NCBI GenBank assembly: GCA_015680685.1
Contig: MNCI01013751.1
Span: forward strand, 540,898 to 604,897
Reading direction: 5' to 3'
Length of the DNA stretch: 64,000 nucleotides
Source of the DNA: Gnetum montanum
Taxonomy: Eukaryota; Streptophyta; Gnetopsida; Gnetales; Gnetaceae
The notes under the pieces are model-generated. The model made no database searches. It saw only the letters and a list, made by a program, of their open reading frames with translations, and was not told the DNA's origin. The translations under genes and the position numbers were made by a program. Shown here piece by piece: positions 11,193 to 22,639 of this stretch. Within the stretch, counting starts at the first letter, position 1, and the number at the start of each line of letters is the position of its first letter.

Positions 11193-11840
11193 CTATGACC
11201 CTTGTTTAGTGTCTATGTTGTTGATGGTTAGAGGGGCTACATTGTCATCAAAGATTACCACTTCCCCACCCTCATAAGGCAAGTGGATTTCTTGGTGGAT
11301 TAGTGAAGAAACATCTCTTAGTTGGGCTAACCAGGATCTCCCTAAGATTAGGTTGAATCTGGGCATCTCTTCAATTACAATGAATTTTGCGTTATTGGGG
11401 AATTGCTCCCCTACCATGAAATTAATTGTGATTATCCCCTTGACAATCACACATGCTCTGTTAAAGGATTTTAAATAGGTTGTTGTTGTTGGATTGATTT
11501 GATCTAGTAGGCCTAGCTTGTCGACAACATGGAATGGGATAACATTGGTTACTACCCCATCATCCATGTGCACCCTTCGAATCTTGTATTGACTCATGCG
11601 AATCATTATGAACAAGGGTGTAGTGATTACTTAACCCTTTTCTGGGTTAGCTTTGGTCACTTCATTATGAAAGGTCAAAGGTTTTGACCTTGGCTCTTGA
11701 GTTGCAGGCAGGAGCATTATGGCATGGATAGCCTTTTCCTTTGCCGGCATGTCCTCCTTAATAGGAATGGAAGCCAACATGTGAACCAAGACCTTGCAAT
11801 GAGTAGGGGAGGTCATAATTAAGTCATACAGGCTCAAAGT
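11193..11840 (-). pseudogene. protease (retropepsin) of element 1, Ogre-like (decayed)
   Basis: On the minus strand 11837-11631 carries the pre-protease segment (MSLYDLIMTSPTHCK ... MLASIPI) that precedes protease in Ogre-like elements. A stop codon (near 11632) separates it from the domain. The domain itself, from 11615, has the active-site region VHMDDGVVTNVIP, where the usual D-(T/S/N)-G triad reads DDG, and the second conserved segment FNLILGRSWLAQL with the LILGR motif. It would cleave the gag-pol polyprotein. The same DDG active site is seen in element 4 at about 63950, so this looks like a lineage trait rather than damage. Coding ends near 11193, followed by the 6 kb gap. Confidence 0.85.
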
Positions 11841-14646
11841 TGTATTCTTCTATTTCAAAGCCTGTTTGACTTGCATGAGTGCATCTAGAAAATATTTTCC
11901 ACCATAACCTTGTTTGGTGGTTTTTATCTCCTCCATGCATACTAAGAGACAAATCTCCCAAGGAGGAGACTTGGTTTTTGGTTGAGCAATGGGCCTTCAA
12001 GCCTTGGTGTTTGGTTATTGAGTGTGCATGTCTATGTTGGTGGCTTGAGATGATGAGGCCATGAGAACAGTTGACAAAGGGGTAGGCTTAGGAGGACTTA
12101 GTTCTGTGTGTTCCCTAGCCATCTTGTTAGCTAGATTCTCGACACATCTCTTCAAGTGGACAAGTTGTGATGCAGTCCCCACCATTGGACCCCAAGCAGA
12201 TGGGGGGTCCACATGTTTTGATGTCCTTATGACAAAAGGTTTCTGGGTTGTTGTTACTGCAACATGCTGGGGGCCCTAACCACAAAGGATGTCATAGGTG
12301 CTTGAGGTGGTGCCTTAATGATGAAGGAGGCCTATGGCCTAGTTGGTGTTGAGGCCCCAATGTCACTCGAGGGCACATGAACCATGAACAATTCATGTGT
12401 TGGCTCTACATCATCATCAATGCTAATAGCATTAATGATATATCCTACACTGCTAGCATTTAATGGGTTCTTATAGACTTTCATGGATTGGTTCTCCACC
12501 TGGACAAGATTACTTTCATCAAGTACCATCTTTCCTTGATCGATCATGCATTGGAGATCATCCTTCAATGCTAGGCAGTAATCTGTGTCATGGCCATGCA
12601 ACTAATGGTAGTTGTAGAATTGATCCAGTCTAAAGTTTTTGGATACTGGAGGCTCATTGGGCATAGTCAAAGAAGGGTTTTGAAGAACTTTGTAGTACCT
12701 CTCATGAAATTTTCATGCATCCTCTGACATTTTCTTATGTTGAATGTGCCTAGCACTAAGCAGCTGATCCAATAGCTCTAATAGCTTAATTGGCAAAGGG
12801 GTGTATTTTGAGCAATCATTGAGCTCAAAATTTGGCCTTGGGAAAGCTTGCCCTATGGCCGTTGATGATGGGGGTTGGTTGATTCTCGCATTTCCAGAAC
12901 TCGATGCTTTGTTGTTATTGGCTAGGGCCTTAGGTGCCTTGGCCACTTGCTTGTTGTTGTTAGGCTTAGCTTCATCAACCACAGCCACCATGGTGGTTGT
13001 TATGGCTTTTCACTTTTCCTTGTTTCTCTTTCCATGTGCATTTTTGTAAGCTACATAAGTTAGGTCCTTGCTGGCCTTCGCTGCATCCTACATGTTCTTT
13101 ATTTGAGAAAAATCTTGGCTAAAGAAGCGTGGGGTTAAATAGTATAGCTTTGATTTGATGAAATCATTCATTGTGTCCTTAAAAATAGCTAGAAGGTGGG
13201 TTTCAATGATTGGCTCATGAATCTCATTTAGGGAAGTTCTCCAACACTATATAAATTTTTTCATTGGTTCCAGTGCTCATTTTATGTTCATTAACTGGTC
13301 TAGCGTGGCCTCTAGCTTCAAGTTATACTTGAAGTAGGTTAGGAATTGGCTTAGCAACTCCTCGAGAGTTGAGATGGAAGCCCTAGGAAGCACATGATAC
13401 TAATTGAGGGCTTTGTGAGTCAGAGACATGATGAAGACATAGATGATCATGTGTGGCCATGCTTTTAGTAGTAAGCATTTAGAACAAAAAGTCACTAGGT
13501 GAGCATTTGGATCACCCTCATCGTTCTATTTTGTAAACTGGGGGAGTTGGAACCTAAGAGGTAGTGTTAGTAGAGGAACCACAAGGCTAATAGGATCATC
13601 TTGATAGAAGTCCATTATGTGGACCATCTCTAAGTTGGCTACTTTAAGCTACCTGACCTCTTCTGTGAGAGTTTGGATAAGCTAGAATGCTTGGTTTAGA
13701 CTTGGGGATGTTGTAAAGAGTTGCATCGGTTGTGCTGTGGGCAATGTCGTCGGGGTGGCCCATAGCGTGATTGTGGGCTATGACACCACGTGTGATGCTT
13801 GGTACATTTGCTGCTACGTGTACTGCGGAAAATGGGATAGTTGAATAGTGGGTACAAATGTTGGGGCCCATCACATACTTGAGGTTGAGGTTGTTGTTGG
13901 TGGCGGGACTGAGATGACAGGAATGACAAGAATGTGACTTGTGTGTAACTACGATGCAAACATGGTATTCACATATGGCAGCATTGGTGTCATAGATGCC
14001 AGTTATGTAGGTTGAATAAATTATGAGGAAATAACAAAAGGAAAGGAAGCAGAAGGCCCTGCACCTTGTTGTGTGAGCAAGACCTGGTGGCTGGCTACCA
14101 TCGACGAAGACTTGGGTTGCGGAAGCATCACAGCTGCCTCAAAGAATGCAAAGGACTATGACTGGTGCAGCAAAAATGAAGAGGTAGACTATGGGACTGA
14201 TATGTAGAATGGGACACCACCATTAGAATAGGATTCAAACTCCTCTAGCCCATCATGTAGGGGTTCATCATAGTTTGATGCAGTGTCCTACTCTCTTGGC
14301 CTACTCACCCTAACAAGTTGGTCCAGAATCCATTTGAAATTTTTGGTGAGTGGTATCACCATGCCCAGGGTGGGAAGGAACTCCCTTCCATTTCAATGGA
14401 TTATCTCGAAACTATACTTGTCTTCCATTTTTTGGTGGTTCAATGATAGGCCCACCTGAAGCTTAGCGCATAGGAAATTGTACTGTTCATCATCTAGCAC
14501 CTTGTGTTCGGGTGATTGGTATGACAACCTAAGAGATTATCATTATGGTCGCATAGGGCTAGGTGGCTGCTTAATGTCTCCAATATGTTGGATGGGTGGG
14601 CCACCTCCAAGCTCAAGGTAGTAGCTGAGGTGTTAATAGGGTTCAT
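11840..14646 (-). pseudogene. gag region of element 1 (Ogre/Tat-like, decayed)
   Basis: The start is taken as the ATG at 14646-14644, about 440 bases after the primer-binding site. On the minus strand the middle part (about 13400-13050) matches the retrotransposon gag domain of element 4: FSMSLTHKALN.Y and LLSQFLTYFKYNLKLE aligned with its MSLMDSALDWY and HQFITRFKYNLKPE. A later segment near 12600 has HGHDTDYCLALKDDLQCMI, the degenerate zinc-knuckle (H..GH.T..C..LK) usual in Tat gag. A low-complexity linker (12990-12713) joins them. Gag would form the particle shell. The frame is broken by several stops and shifts, with TAG the commonest stop. Confidence 0.82.
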
Positions 14647-15084
14647 TTTTGTTGCTTAGGAAAAGCGTGAGAACAGAAGATGCTTAAATGTAGAAAATTT
14701 TAAAGTGAAATGGCTAGGTGTGAAAAATGTAGAAAACAAACCAAAAATGGTTAAGTATGGAAACACTAAAAAATTAGTTACCTTTGATGTTACGCTATTC
14801 ACACTCTAAGAGACTGTCACGCTCATAGGGTTGTCATGCTTTACAGAACACTTAGAGCTTGATACAATGGATAGTTTGGGCTTTCTATCCTACAGGGTTC
14901 TAGGGGAATCGTCAACTAGGATCAATCTGCACCAACTAGAATGTAGATAACTTGTGCACTGGCCTATGATCTAGCTACTATCATGGTAGGTCCATAGGGG
15001 GTGTTATGTCTACGCTAGCTTACTGCTAGTGATGGGGGTGTAGAAAGCACGTGGAACTACCCTTTGTAGATCGAAGGAATGGGA
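14647..15084 (-). other. 5' leader of element 1
   Basis: This is the untranslated stretch between the primer-binding site and the gag start. It has no repeated structure or reading frame that I can support. Confidence 0.6.
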
Positions 15085-15103
15085 GGCCCTCCTTCTAGCG
15101 CCA
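15085..15103 (-). promoter_or_regulatory. primer-binding site of element 1
   Basis: On the minus strand the sequence four bases inside the 5' LTR reads TGGCGCTAGAAGGAGGGCC. It begins with TGG, the complement of a tRNA CCA end. Element 4 has almost the same site at 60596 (TGGCGCTAGAAAGAGGGCC), which supports both. I cannot assign the tRNA from memory with certainty. Confidence 0.8.
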
Positions 15104-15764
15104 AAATTGGGACGTCCAAAAACATTTGTGGCTGGAACACCGAGAGGTTTGTTGGTGTATACCCTAACCCCAAATTTGTGCAAGGGCTATGCTAGAAAAA
15201 TAGAAACAAGATGCCTTAAATAGTCTAGTTGATTAGATAGGGACTTATGTGGTGTAACAATAACTGTTTGTAAAAAGGGGTTTTAGTGAGTTACGTGTGG
15301 GGGTTGGGACAACGAGCAAGAATGTAACATAACGTGAATATGCAAATGCATATCATTAGTAGAAAAAATGCAAAAGTAATGCTAAAAATTTTGAAACAAA
15401 TGCTAAGAAAATGGAATATGAGTTTGAAGGTGAAGAAATGCACTGCCCCAAGTGTGGGGAGCATAACTTTTGATTGAATAGTATTTGAAGCTAGTACGCA
15501 GAGTCAGATAGGCACAATGTCAAAGTAGCAGTGTGGTTACAATCTCTGGGATGTCACGGATGTAGTGCTAGTAGTTGCAAGGAAGGTTGAACCTGCTAGG
15601 TTGGTGATCGTTAAGCTTTGCTAGTGTAAGGGAATACTACATTGTGGTACTTGCCAAGGTGTTAAGCTCAGGTGCTCAGCTACGATAGTAGTGAAGATGT
15701 TGGGAATGCTCAATGCTCAATGCTCAAAATGATTTGCCAACCCTTAAAATGCTAATTGTTAGGG

Positions 15765-15772
15765 TATTTATA
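15765..15772 (-). promoter_or_regulatory. TATA box in 5' LTR of element 1
   Basis: The minus strand reads CCCTATAAATACCC, a good plant TATA box about 660 bases before the LTR's 3' end. It would place transcription start near 15735 and give a long R-U5 region. Confidence 0.6.
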
Positions 15773-16666
15773 GGGCTAGTGTTGATGCAATATGTGGACT
15801 AGATGCCACGTGGACTGGGTGCCATGTGGCATGGGCATGGACAAGTCACGTTGACATGTTACACTCAAAGTGTTATGCTCTACAGGTTAGGAACGGGGAC
15901 CTAGAGATTGCCGAATTGTGACCACATTGTCTACACTGCATGTACCAGAGTCTAAGAGACCACCATGTACCTATAAACAATGTCAAAATAATGCAACTTG
16001 GGAGTCTATGCTCTAGGACTATGTCTTCCCCCTCTTTTGAGTAGGGTCAAGTGTAGGGACAATTTTGGGGATCAATGGGAGGTGCAAAAGCAAGATAAAT
16101 TGCTGATCTTGGTTGTTGGAGGGATGTCAAAGCTGAGATGAAGGTCAATGCTGAGTTCTAAGAGCTTTTGGAGGCTTTCAGAAGAATTCTCCATGTGTCA
16201 AGCTATTTATGTTGCATAGCGTGATAGAGCGTACTGCCAACACTTAGTAAACTTTTTGTAGATTTTGACTTACTACACCCATCACGCTATCTACATTGCA
16301 TAGTGTAGTAGAGTGTAACATGCATACTTTGACAAAGTTTGATAAAATTTGCAATGTTTCTTCATGGCACGTTGATCACACTCTAAGGTGTAGCAGGACA
16401 GGAAACCTCGGAAGTCAAAAAACTGCCAAATGCATCTTGCATGTTGAGGTAGCTTGAAAAATCCTTGTCAAACACTTAGGCAAAATTTGGTCCTAACACC
16501 TATGTCAAGCTTGCTACATTGTGCAGTGTAGTAGAGTGTGACAAGCTTGAAAGATAGAAAATTTTTCAAACTATTTTTTCCATCATGAGCACCTGGTACT
16601 TAGGTGGACTAGCAACTGGGACATGTGTCAAGTTGGGCAAGCTGGAGAGTGTAGTGAGCTTGATAG

Positions 16667-17280
16667 TTTGGGAGATAGAAAATTTTCCAAACTGTTTGGT
16701 CAATCCCAAGCAATCCTTGATTGCTTTTGGCTTGACATTTGTGTAGATTGAACATGAAAGTGTGTGCTATGTTGGCCATGCTTGGGAGCATAGTAGGCAA
16801 ACTTAGAAAATTTTTGCAAAAATCAGGACTTCAAGTGTGCTACACTATCTACGTTGCACATTATGACACTAGACTTAGAAACAATTTGTCCAAGTTTTGA
16901 CACATAGATAAATCTACCATTGAACTACACTGGGAGATAGAAAATTTGCCAAATTGTTTGGTCCATCCCAAGCAACCCTTGACCACTTTTGGCTTGACAT
17001 TTGTGTAGATTGGCCATGAAAGTGTGTGCTACACTGGTCGTATTGGGGAGTGTAGCAGGCAGACTTAGAAATTTTTTGCAAAAATCAGGACTTCAAGTGT
17101 GCTACATTGTCTACACTGCACATCATGACACTAGACTTAGAAAAATTTTTCCTAAGTTTTGAAACTTAGACAAATCAGGACTTCAAGTGTGCTATGCTGT
17201 CTACGTTGCACATCATGACACCAGACTTAGAAAACTTTTGCCCAAGTTTTGACACTTAGACAAATCTACCATTAAACTGC
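16667..17280. repeat. internal duplications within 5' LTR of element 1
   Basis: Copy A (about 16667-16928) and copy B (about 16930-17173) are both versions of a 250 bp block containing GGGAGATAGAAAATTT.CCAAA and CAGGACTTCAAGTGTGCTA. A third partial copy runs from 17175 to 17280. The left LTR has this block once (about 595-850). The duplications therefore arose in one LTR after insertion, or the other LTR lost copies. Confidence 0.8.
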
Positions 17281-17306
17281 AGGAGCCTGAAATTGGTGGT
17301 GTTTCA

Positions 17307-18436
17307 TTTGGCAACATTGATCTATGGTATTTTGCTAGATAGTATTATGGGGTTTGAAAAACTTCATTCCTAGGTGATACTAAACATTGGAGAAAATATC
17401 CATATGAATTTGGTTGTTTGTATGAATATTATTGGCAAGGTGGTGGCATAGCCCATGATTGAGGCTATTACCACTATTGATAATAGTGTTCTTGCAGCTA
17501 CAGCAAAGCTCCACTAGAATAATACATTGGTTGGAGGTTCTATCAGTAGTTACCTTGAGGTAACCATTTGGACATTAATATTTTAACAAATTTAGGATTA
17601 AGTGCATATGCCCCTATCTCTTGTAGATGTGTCATGACTACGCAACACTTCTTGGGATGTTTGTGCTGACATGCAGTGCAACCTTCCTCATCTATGAAGT
17701 TGGCGTCTGAGCACTTACCTGTTGAAGTAACTTTGCCTTTTCATCGAAAATCTTTCTTTTTCTTCTTGTCTTTGTCTTTACCAAAGGCTTTCTTGGTTCT
17801 TTCCTTCATAATCTTTAATGCTGTTGCAAATTTTTCACCAAAAAAATCCAACATTTTCTCTACTTTAGTTGCAATGTCATTTATATATTTTTGGATTGGT
17901 AGAGTTTTTTTCTGAATGTCTTGATCCAAGGTTTCCTCTTATGTATCGTAGACTCATGCATCTCTTTTTTGAATTGATGGATCTCTATTATACTCTTCAA
18001 TTGATTCCCTCTTTCTTAGGTCACCTTCCTACTTTGCCACTTGATCTATTAGTCTTTGGATGTGATGGATGGTCATTTCTAATAACCTTCCTTAAGCATA
18101 AACCCTAAGAGTCTCTTTGGTTTTGCTCCGTAGCCCATCTACAATATGCCTTAGCTATTTCCTTAGTGAAAATCCATGGCATGGACATTTGTGCAATAGT
18201 AAACAGTATTTGCCCATTGTTGCATCAAGGGTCTCATGAGTCCCTTGCTCCCATCCCTGGATCTATTTTCTTAGGATGGATACTTGTAAATAGGTTTGAT
18301 ATTTGCCATTAAAGAGTTTGAGCATGGTACTCCAGTGTTTGATTACTTCAAGTTCTAGTGACCCTTACCAACTCTCTATTTCCTTCGCAAGTGTTCTAGG
18401 AAACAACTTCAATTTTTGCAAATCACTTTTGATATT
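17307..18436 (-). pseudogene. gag fragment of an Athila-like element (truncated both sides)
   Basis: On the minus strand this aligns with the gag of the Athila-like element at 42800-43800, including the conserved core near 18300-18150 and a Lys-rich stretch with KDKDKKKKKDF near 17745. It is cut on the left by insertion of element 1 and on the right by an LTR that starts at 18437 inside the gag core. Its protein would be a capsid-like gag. Stops and frameshifts are frequent, so only short open pieces remain. The rest of this element is not visible in the flanks. Confidence 0.72.
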
Positions 18437-19183
18437 GATGAGTAGCGAGTACCCCTACACTCAACCCTATGAATCACTAAGCATTCATGCATGATTTGGT
18501 TGAATTCTGTGGATTCTATGTCTTTTGATACACTAGTCTCTAAGAAGTGAACTTATCCTAATAGCCATTTATTGTCTTCCCAATTACACTTGTCATATGC
18601 AGAGGTATGGTTAAGTGTAATCAAGGCATATGATTTTTATTATATTTATGTTGTATGTTTTGGGTGCTTAAAACAAAGGATGCTTAATTAATCACTACTT
18701 AATCTAGCTAAGTTTAAAGTAGTTAATTATTTAATTACTTAAAGTATTAAAGGAAATCACATAAAACATTAAATGCATAAATAAATGACTAATACGTTTC
18801 CAAGTGTTGTAAGGTTTATCAAAAGGCTTATCTTTATTACCATTCACACTGCTATGCTTAGGTATATTAGTGATTAAATAAAGATTCGTACACTTTCTGA
18901 CTTCTACTGCAAGCACATAGAAAAATATTCTAACTTTCAAATGATAAAACTGTAAGAGCTCCACTACAACTATGACAAGACATGCCATAAACATGATGGA
19001 TGAATGTGTATTTATAGATTTTATTGTGGAGCTATGTCGATGGAACCTTGTAAACATGGCAAACACTATGTTGACGTGGCCCTGTCAATAGGGTAACACC
19101 ACATTGATGGGGTTGTGTTAACAAGTTCCCATCAATGAAGCCACATCGATGGTGGTCCATCAACATGACTCTTTGACACTTCA
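18437..19183 (-). repeat. LTR (about 750 bp) inserted into gag fragment
   Basis: It starts TGATGAGTAGCGAGTACCCC, the family LTR start also seen at 23742, 35949 and 44634. It ends CACTTCA at 19183, directly followed by TTATACCCCCATGAC, whose minus strand is a polypurine tract (GTCATGGGGGTATAA). It is therefore the 3' LTR of a minus-strand element whose body lies at 19184-22400. A minus-strand TATA-like motif (TATAAATACA) lies near 19005. Confidence 0.75.
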
Positions 19184-21717
19184 TTATACCCCCATGACTA
19201 AATAAAAACTTGTACTCAAGTTCTTTTACAAAATTAGAAAGGTATTGGATTATTGACTGACTCTACACATAACAAATTGACACAAAAAAACTGACAACAA
19301 AATTGAGTGCTCAAGTGTACAAATTGACATCATTACAAAATTTTGTGGTCTCCATAACAAAAATGGAACATCATGACATGACTACTCAAACTAGATGGCA
19401 CATCCTATGGTGGCATGAAGATGGTCGAGAAGATCAAATAGTCCAAGGGGGTGATGGTTCCTGAGGTTTAGAAGGACCTTTGTCAGTGTTGGACATGCAT
19501 AGTGGCTAAGGAGGTTGTGGCTGTGTAGCTACAGCCACTACTTCTAGTCGAAGGTGAAAGGCATCTAGTAATGCCTTGATATTATTCATCTTCTCCTCCT
19601 TGCTCCGAGGATCATTCACAATCCATGTGGCATTGTCAATGTGGCCTGGAATGAGGATGTTCTAGGAAAGGGCATTACTAGGAACAACTCCTTGACGTTG
19701 AAGAAATAGGTAGCGAATTATTTGCATTCAACACTGAATGCCTTAACTAAGTTTTTTAGCTCTTGGTAGTCATTCATTCTTTTGGCCAAATTCTTGATAG
19801 TGGATATTTGATCAGTATATTTGCCCTTAAGAACATTGAGTTTAGTGTTTTCCTCTACAAGCTTTTATTTAGTGTCATTATGATACTTGAACTTAAACTT
19901 GTACAACAAGTACAAGCTGGCCACCTACTTTTTCAATTTTGATTGTGGCCATCCAGTAGTTAGCATAGCCAGGTTGCATATCAAAGATTGGAAAGCTTTA
20001 TATATTCAGTCATCTCCTCTATCTGCAATGCCTTCAGGTAAATTTTTGCTTTATTGTATTGATCAATCCCATTAATGATGGGCTTCCATAATTTACATCC
20101 TTGTTGGAGTTGTTGGAGGGTCTCATTCACCTTTGCCTTCATCACTTGAATGTGTTTCTTATTTATTTCCTTCTGTAGGTTGACTTGGTTTCTATAGTAA
20201 TCTTTGAATCTCTTAAATTTGAGAGCCTCTGATTTCCAAGTGGCTACCTCTATTGTAGTCTCTTAGTGAAGGGCATGGACCTCCTTCATGAAGAGGTTTC
20301 TATTCTTGGCTGCTAATCTACTTAACTTTGTATTTGATGTGGCTAGTTGCTCATGCTGTTAATGGATAAAATTAGTTAATTATTGTTTATGTGCATCAAT
20401 GTTTTGTAGGTGATGATTTTCTATGGTTAGTGAAACATTATCCTAGTGGGTCAGATCCAAGGCTTTCTAAATTCTATACTTGGTGGTCTCTGCCAAGGAT
20501 TGGTAGAACAACATCATCTCTATCACATCCTCAACCCCTTTCAGCTTGGTGTGAAGCTATTCAAGAGCTTCATCTATTATTAATGCTAGGTTGAGAAATG
20601 TAAGGTCGGTAGTTTGGGCTTTCAATTTAGCAACTTTTGCAACCAAGCATTCATTCAGCTCCTTGGATGTTTTAAGTTGCCCTTCCAAAATAATATTCTT
20701 TTTCCTTACCTCTAGAAACTTTGACTAGGTTGTAGTTATATCATCTAGAAGGTCAAAGACATTCGAAAGTAATTGCCTAGTTCCTACAGGTCGGTCCAGT
20801 AGTTGTTCATGTTGAGCTACGCTTAGTTTGTCAATTATGGTCCCTACGGACATTTGCATATCTTTAAGTACAATGATGTTTAGTACAAAAAATGTAGGTG
20901 CATTGAGTATTTCAATGATTCTATTAGCAAGCACCTTTACTACTATTTCTTATTATTGGTGCTCTATCACTAGTACTATTACCCATTCACCCTCCTCCAT
21001 GTACACTGAAAAGGTCATAGGGTTTTCAGAAATCTCTGGGAGTATTCGCTATTCTGAGAGAGATACCATTACCTCTTTGGTGCTAGGGTTCAACCTTGTA
21101 GACAAATGCATTCATTGCACAGAGAAAATGGATCCACCTCCTTTCAGCAGGCTAACTATTTCGGCCACCTTATTTAGGTAACTCATCACGGTCCAATACT
21201 CAGATGGGTCTCAATATTAGCATAACTATTGGGATGTTGTAATGATGTTTGGCACTATTTTTTGAGTGGAAAGTGGAGGTGGTGGCTATTTCTCCTCTTC
21301 CTAGATTTTTGTTGTAGGAGTTCTATCCTTCATCATATTTGCCCAATTAGTGATCAGAGTGCATTAGACAACATCATTATTGTAGCGAACTATTCCTCTC
21401 CTTTGACATAGTTTTCTAATGAGGCATGGGAAGGGGAATGCCTTCCTTCCACGTTCATTCTTCTTTAATCACTTCTCTATCTCAGATAAATTAGCTATGG
21501 AAGGTTAACTAGGAATCTTTCACTTAGAGTAGTACACACATAAGTAGAAAATGTGGTGATCTTGCTAGGCCTCATTGTGGGATTTAGGTGAAAGGTCACA
21601 ATCTTGTAATAGATTCTCTCTACTAGTGTGAGTGCATCATACTCCTTGTAGTTGACACTATAGCACCGTTGAATCCATTCCTTTTTTATGTTGGGATCTA
21701 CTTGCATTGGAATGTTC

Positions 21718-21840
21718 TTGATCAATGGCTTGCATCAATTAGGACACTGAAATGTTCTTGATCTTGATCATTGGACTGGCAACCCAAGTGCCTCTACAAT
21801 GGCTTGCATCAATTAGGACACTGAAATGTTCTTGAACTTG
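21718..21840. repeat. local direct duplication of about 70 bp
   Basis: CAATGGCTTGCATCAATTAGG followed by ACACTGAAATGTTCTTGA occurs at about 21723 and again at about 21797, with the second copy following CCTCTA. It lies within the decayed reading frame and disrupts it. Confidence 0.8.
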
Positions 21841-22039
21841 ATGGTTGGATTAACCTGCCTATTATTTGAAAATAAGAATGTCTCTTCCATATATCACTCC
21901 CCACTAGAAGTGATAATTGGCCACATGCGAGAGGTCTTCAGTTGGTCCTATACTTATTTAGCTGCTTGCTCCAAGAAAGAGTCAAAGTTCAACTCTTTAA
22001 GCACTATTTTTTGGACCTCCTTTGATTTGATTTGGTTTA

Positions 22040-22252
22040 GGAAGGCTTTCATCAAGGTCACCTCAAGGTTTTCTTGTTGGGCTACTACCTCATCCTAGTG
22101 GAAATGTTCTGTTGCTACCATTTGTTCTGGAATCTAATGAATAATTTAGGGAGGCTTTCATCAAGATCACCTCAAGGTTTTCTTGTTGGGCTACTACCTC
22201 ATCCTAGTGGAAATGTTCTGTTGCTACCATTTGTTCTAGAATCTAATGAATA
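22040..22252. repeat. tandem duplication of about 105 bp
   Basis: The block GGAGGCTTTCATCAAG..CACCTCAAGG through TTGTTCT(G/A)GAATCTAATGAAT is present twice head to tail (about 22042-22143 and 22152-22252) with only a few differences, so it is younger than the surrounding decay. Confidence 0.88.
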
Positions 22253-22639
22253 GACTCCACTTTGGCCTCTTCCTTAAGAGGTCCTATGGCATGGGTTGTG
22301 ATTGGTTCTTCCTAGGTTGGTTCTAGGCCATTTTTCCATTGCTTGAGATAATCCTCCTTCCTGTGTGTGTTTTCCATTTGGTGCCATTTATAGTCACAAC
22401 ATATTTGTGGATTAGTAGATATAATATGTAACTTAAAATTTTTGGATACCTTATCTCATTAATTAGTTAGACATGGCTTTGGTTGGACCATGGTAGATTG
22501 ATTATTTTATTAATTAATTTTTTATTGTAAGTGTTACCAAAGCTTTTTGGAAAGGTTTAACTCTTGTAATTTTGTGTTTTAATGATGATTCCTTAGTTAA
22601 ACCTTTGTGGGAGTTAGAAAAATGCCAAAAAAATTTATA

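Larger units (their letters stand above)
1..17306 (-). mobile_element. Ogre/Tat-like Ty3/gypsy retrotransposon (element 1), 3' LTR cut by window edge
   Basis: Read on the minus strand the order is 5' LTR (15108-17306), primer-binding site (15085-15103), gag and protease (14646-11193), a 6 kb gap, reverse transcriptase (4986-3787), two successive RNase H regions (3786-2651), integrase (2650-1480), then the 3' LTR (882 to beyond position 1). A second, aRNH-type RNase H marks the Tat lineage. The protease context, with a conserved SLYDL...ASIP segment before a DDG active site, is typical of Ogre-like elements within it. The size also fits Ogre, whose members usually exceed 12 kb. Every coding part has stops or frameshifts, so the copy is dead. 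The left target-site duplication lies outside the window and cannot be checked. Confidence 0.88.
15108..17306 (-). repeat. 5' LTR of element 1
   Basis: The LTR is about 2.2 kb, with termini TGGGACGTCC (15108) and GGTGTTTCA (17306) on the plus strand. The right terminus is set by loss of similarity with the left LTR and the left terminus by the adjacent primer-binding site. A TATA box lies at 15765-15772 (minus strand TATAAATA). The part from 16660 to 17280 contains internal duplications that the left LTR lacks. Confidence 0.85.
19184..22390 (-). pseudogene. decayed long reading frame of a pol-less element, coiled-coil rich, function unknown
   Basis: Reading the minus strand from about 22380 (MENTQEGGLSQAMEKW) down to about 19400, several linked frames give protein-like sequence without any RT, RNase H or integrase motif. 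Pieces include KKEWIQRCYSVNYKEYDALT (about 21690), DKLSVAQHEQLLDRP (about 20830), a long helical stretch near 20400-20100 (WKSEALKFKRFKDYYRNQVN, KEINKKHIQVMKAKVNETL), and RSKEEKMNNIKALLDAF near 19590. Stops are common, many of them TAG. The 3' end has a polypurine tract and LTR on the left. No 5' LTR in the matching orientation is visible on the right. It may be a non-autonomous LTR element carrying its own gene. I do not recognise the protein. Confidence 0.45.
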
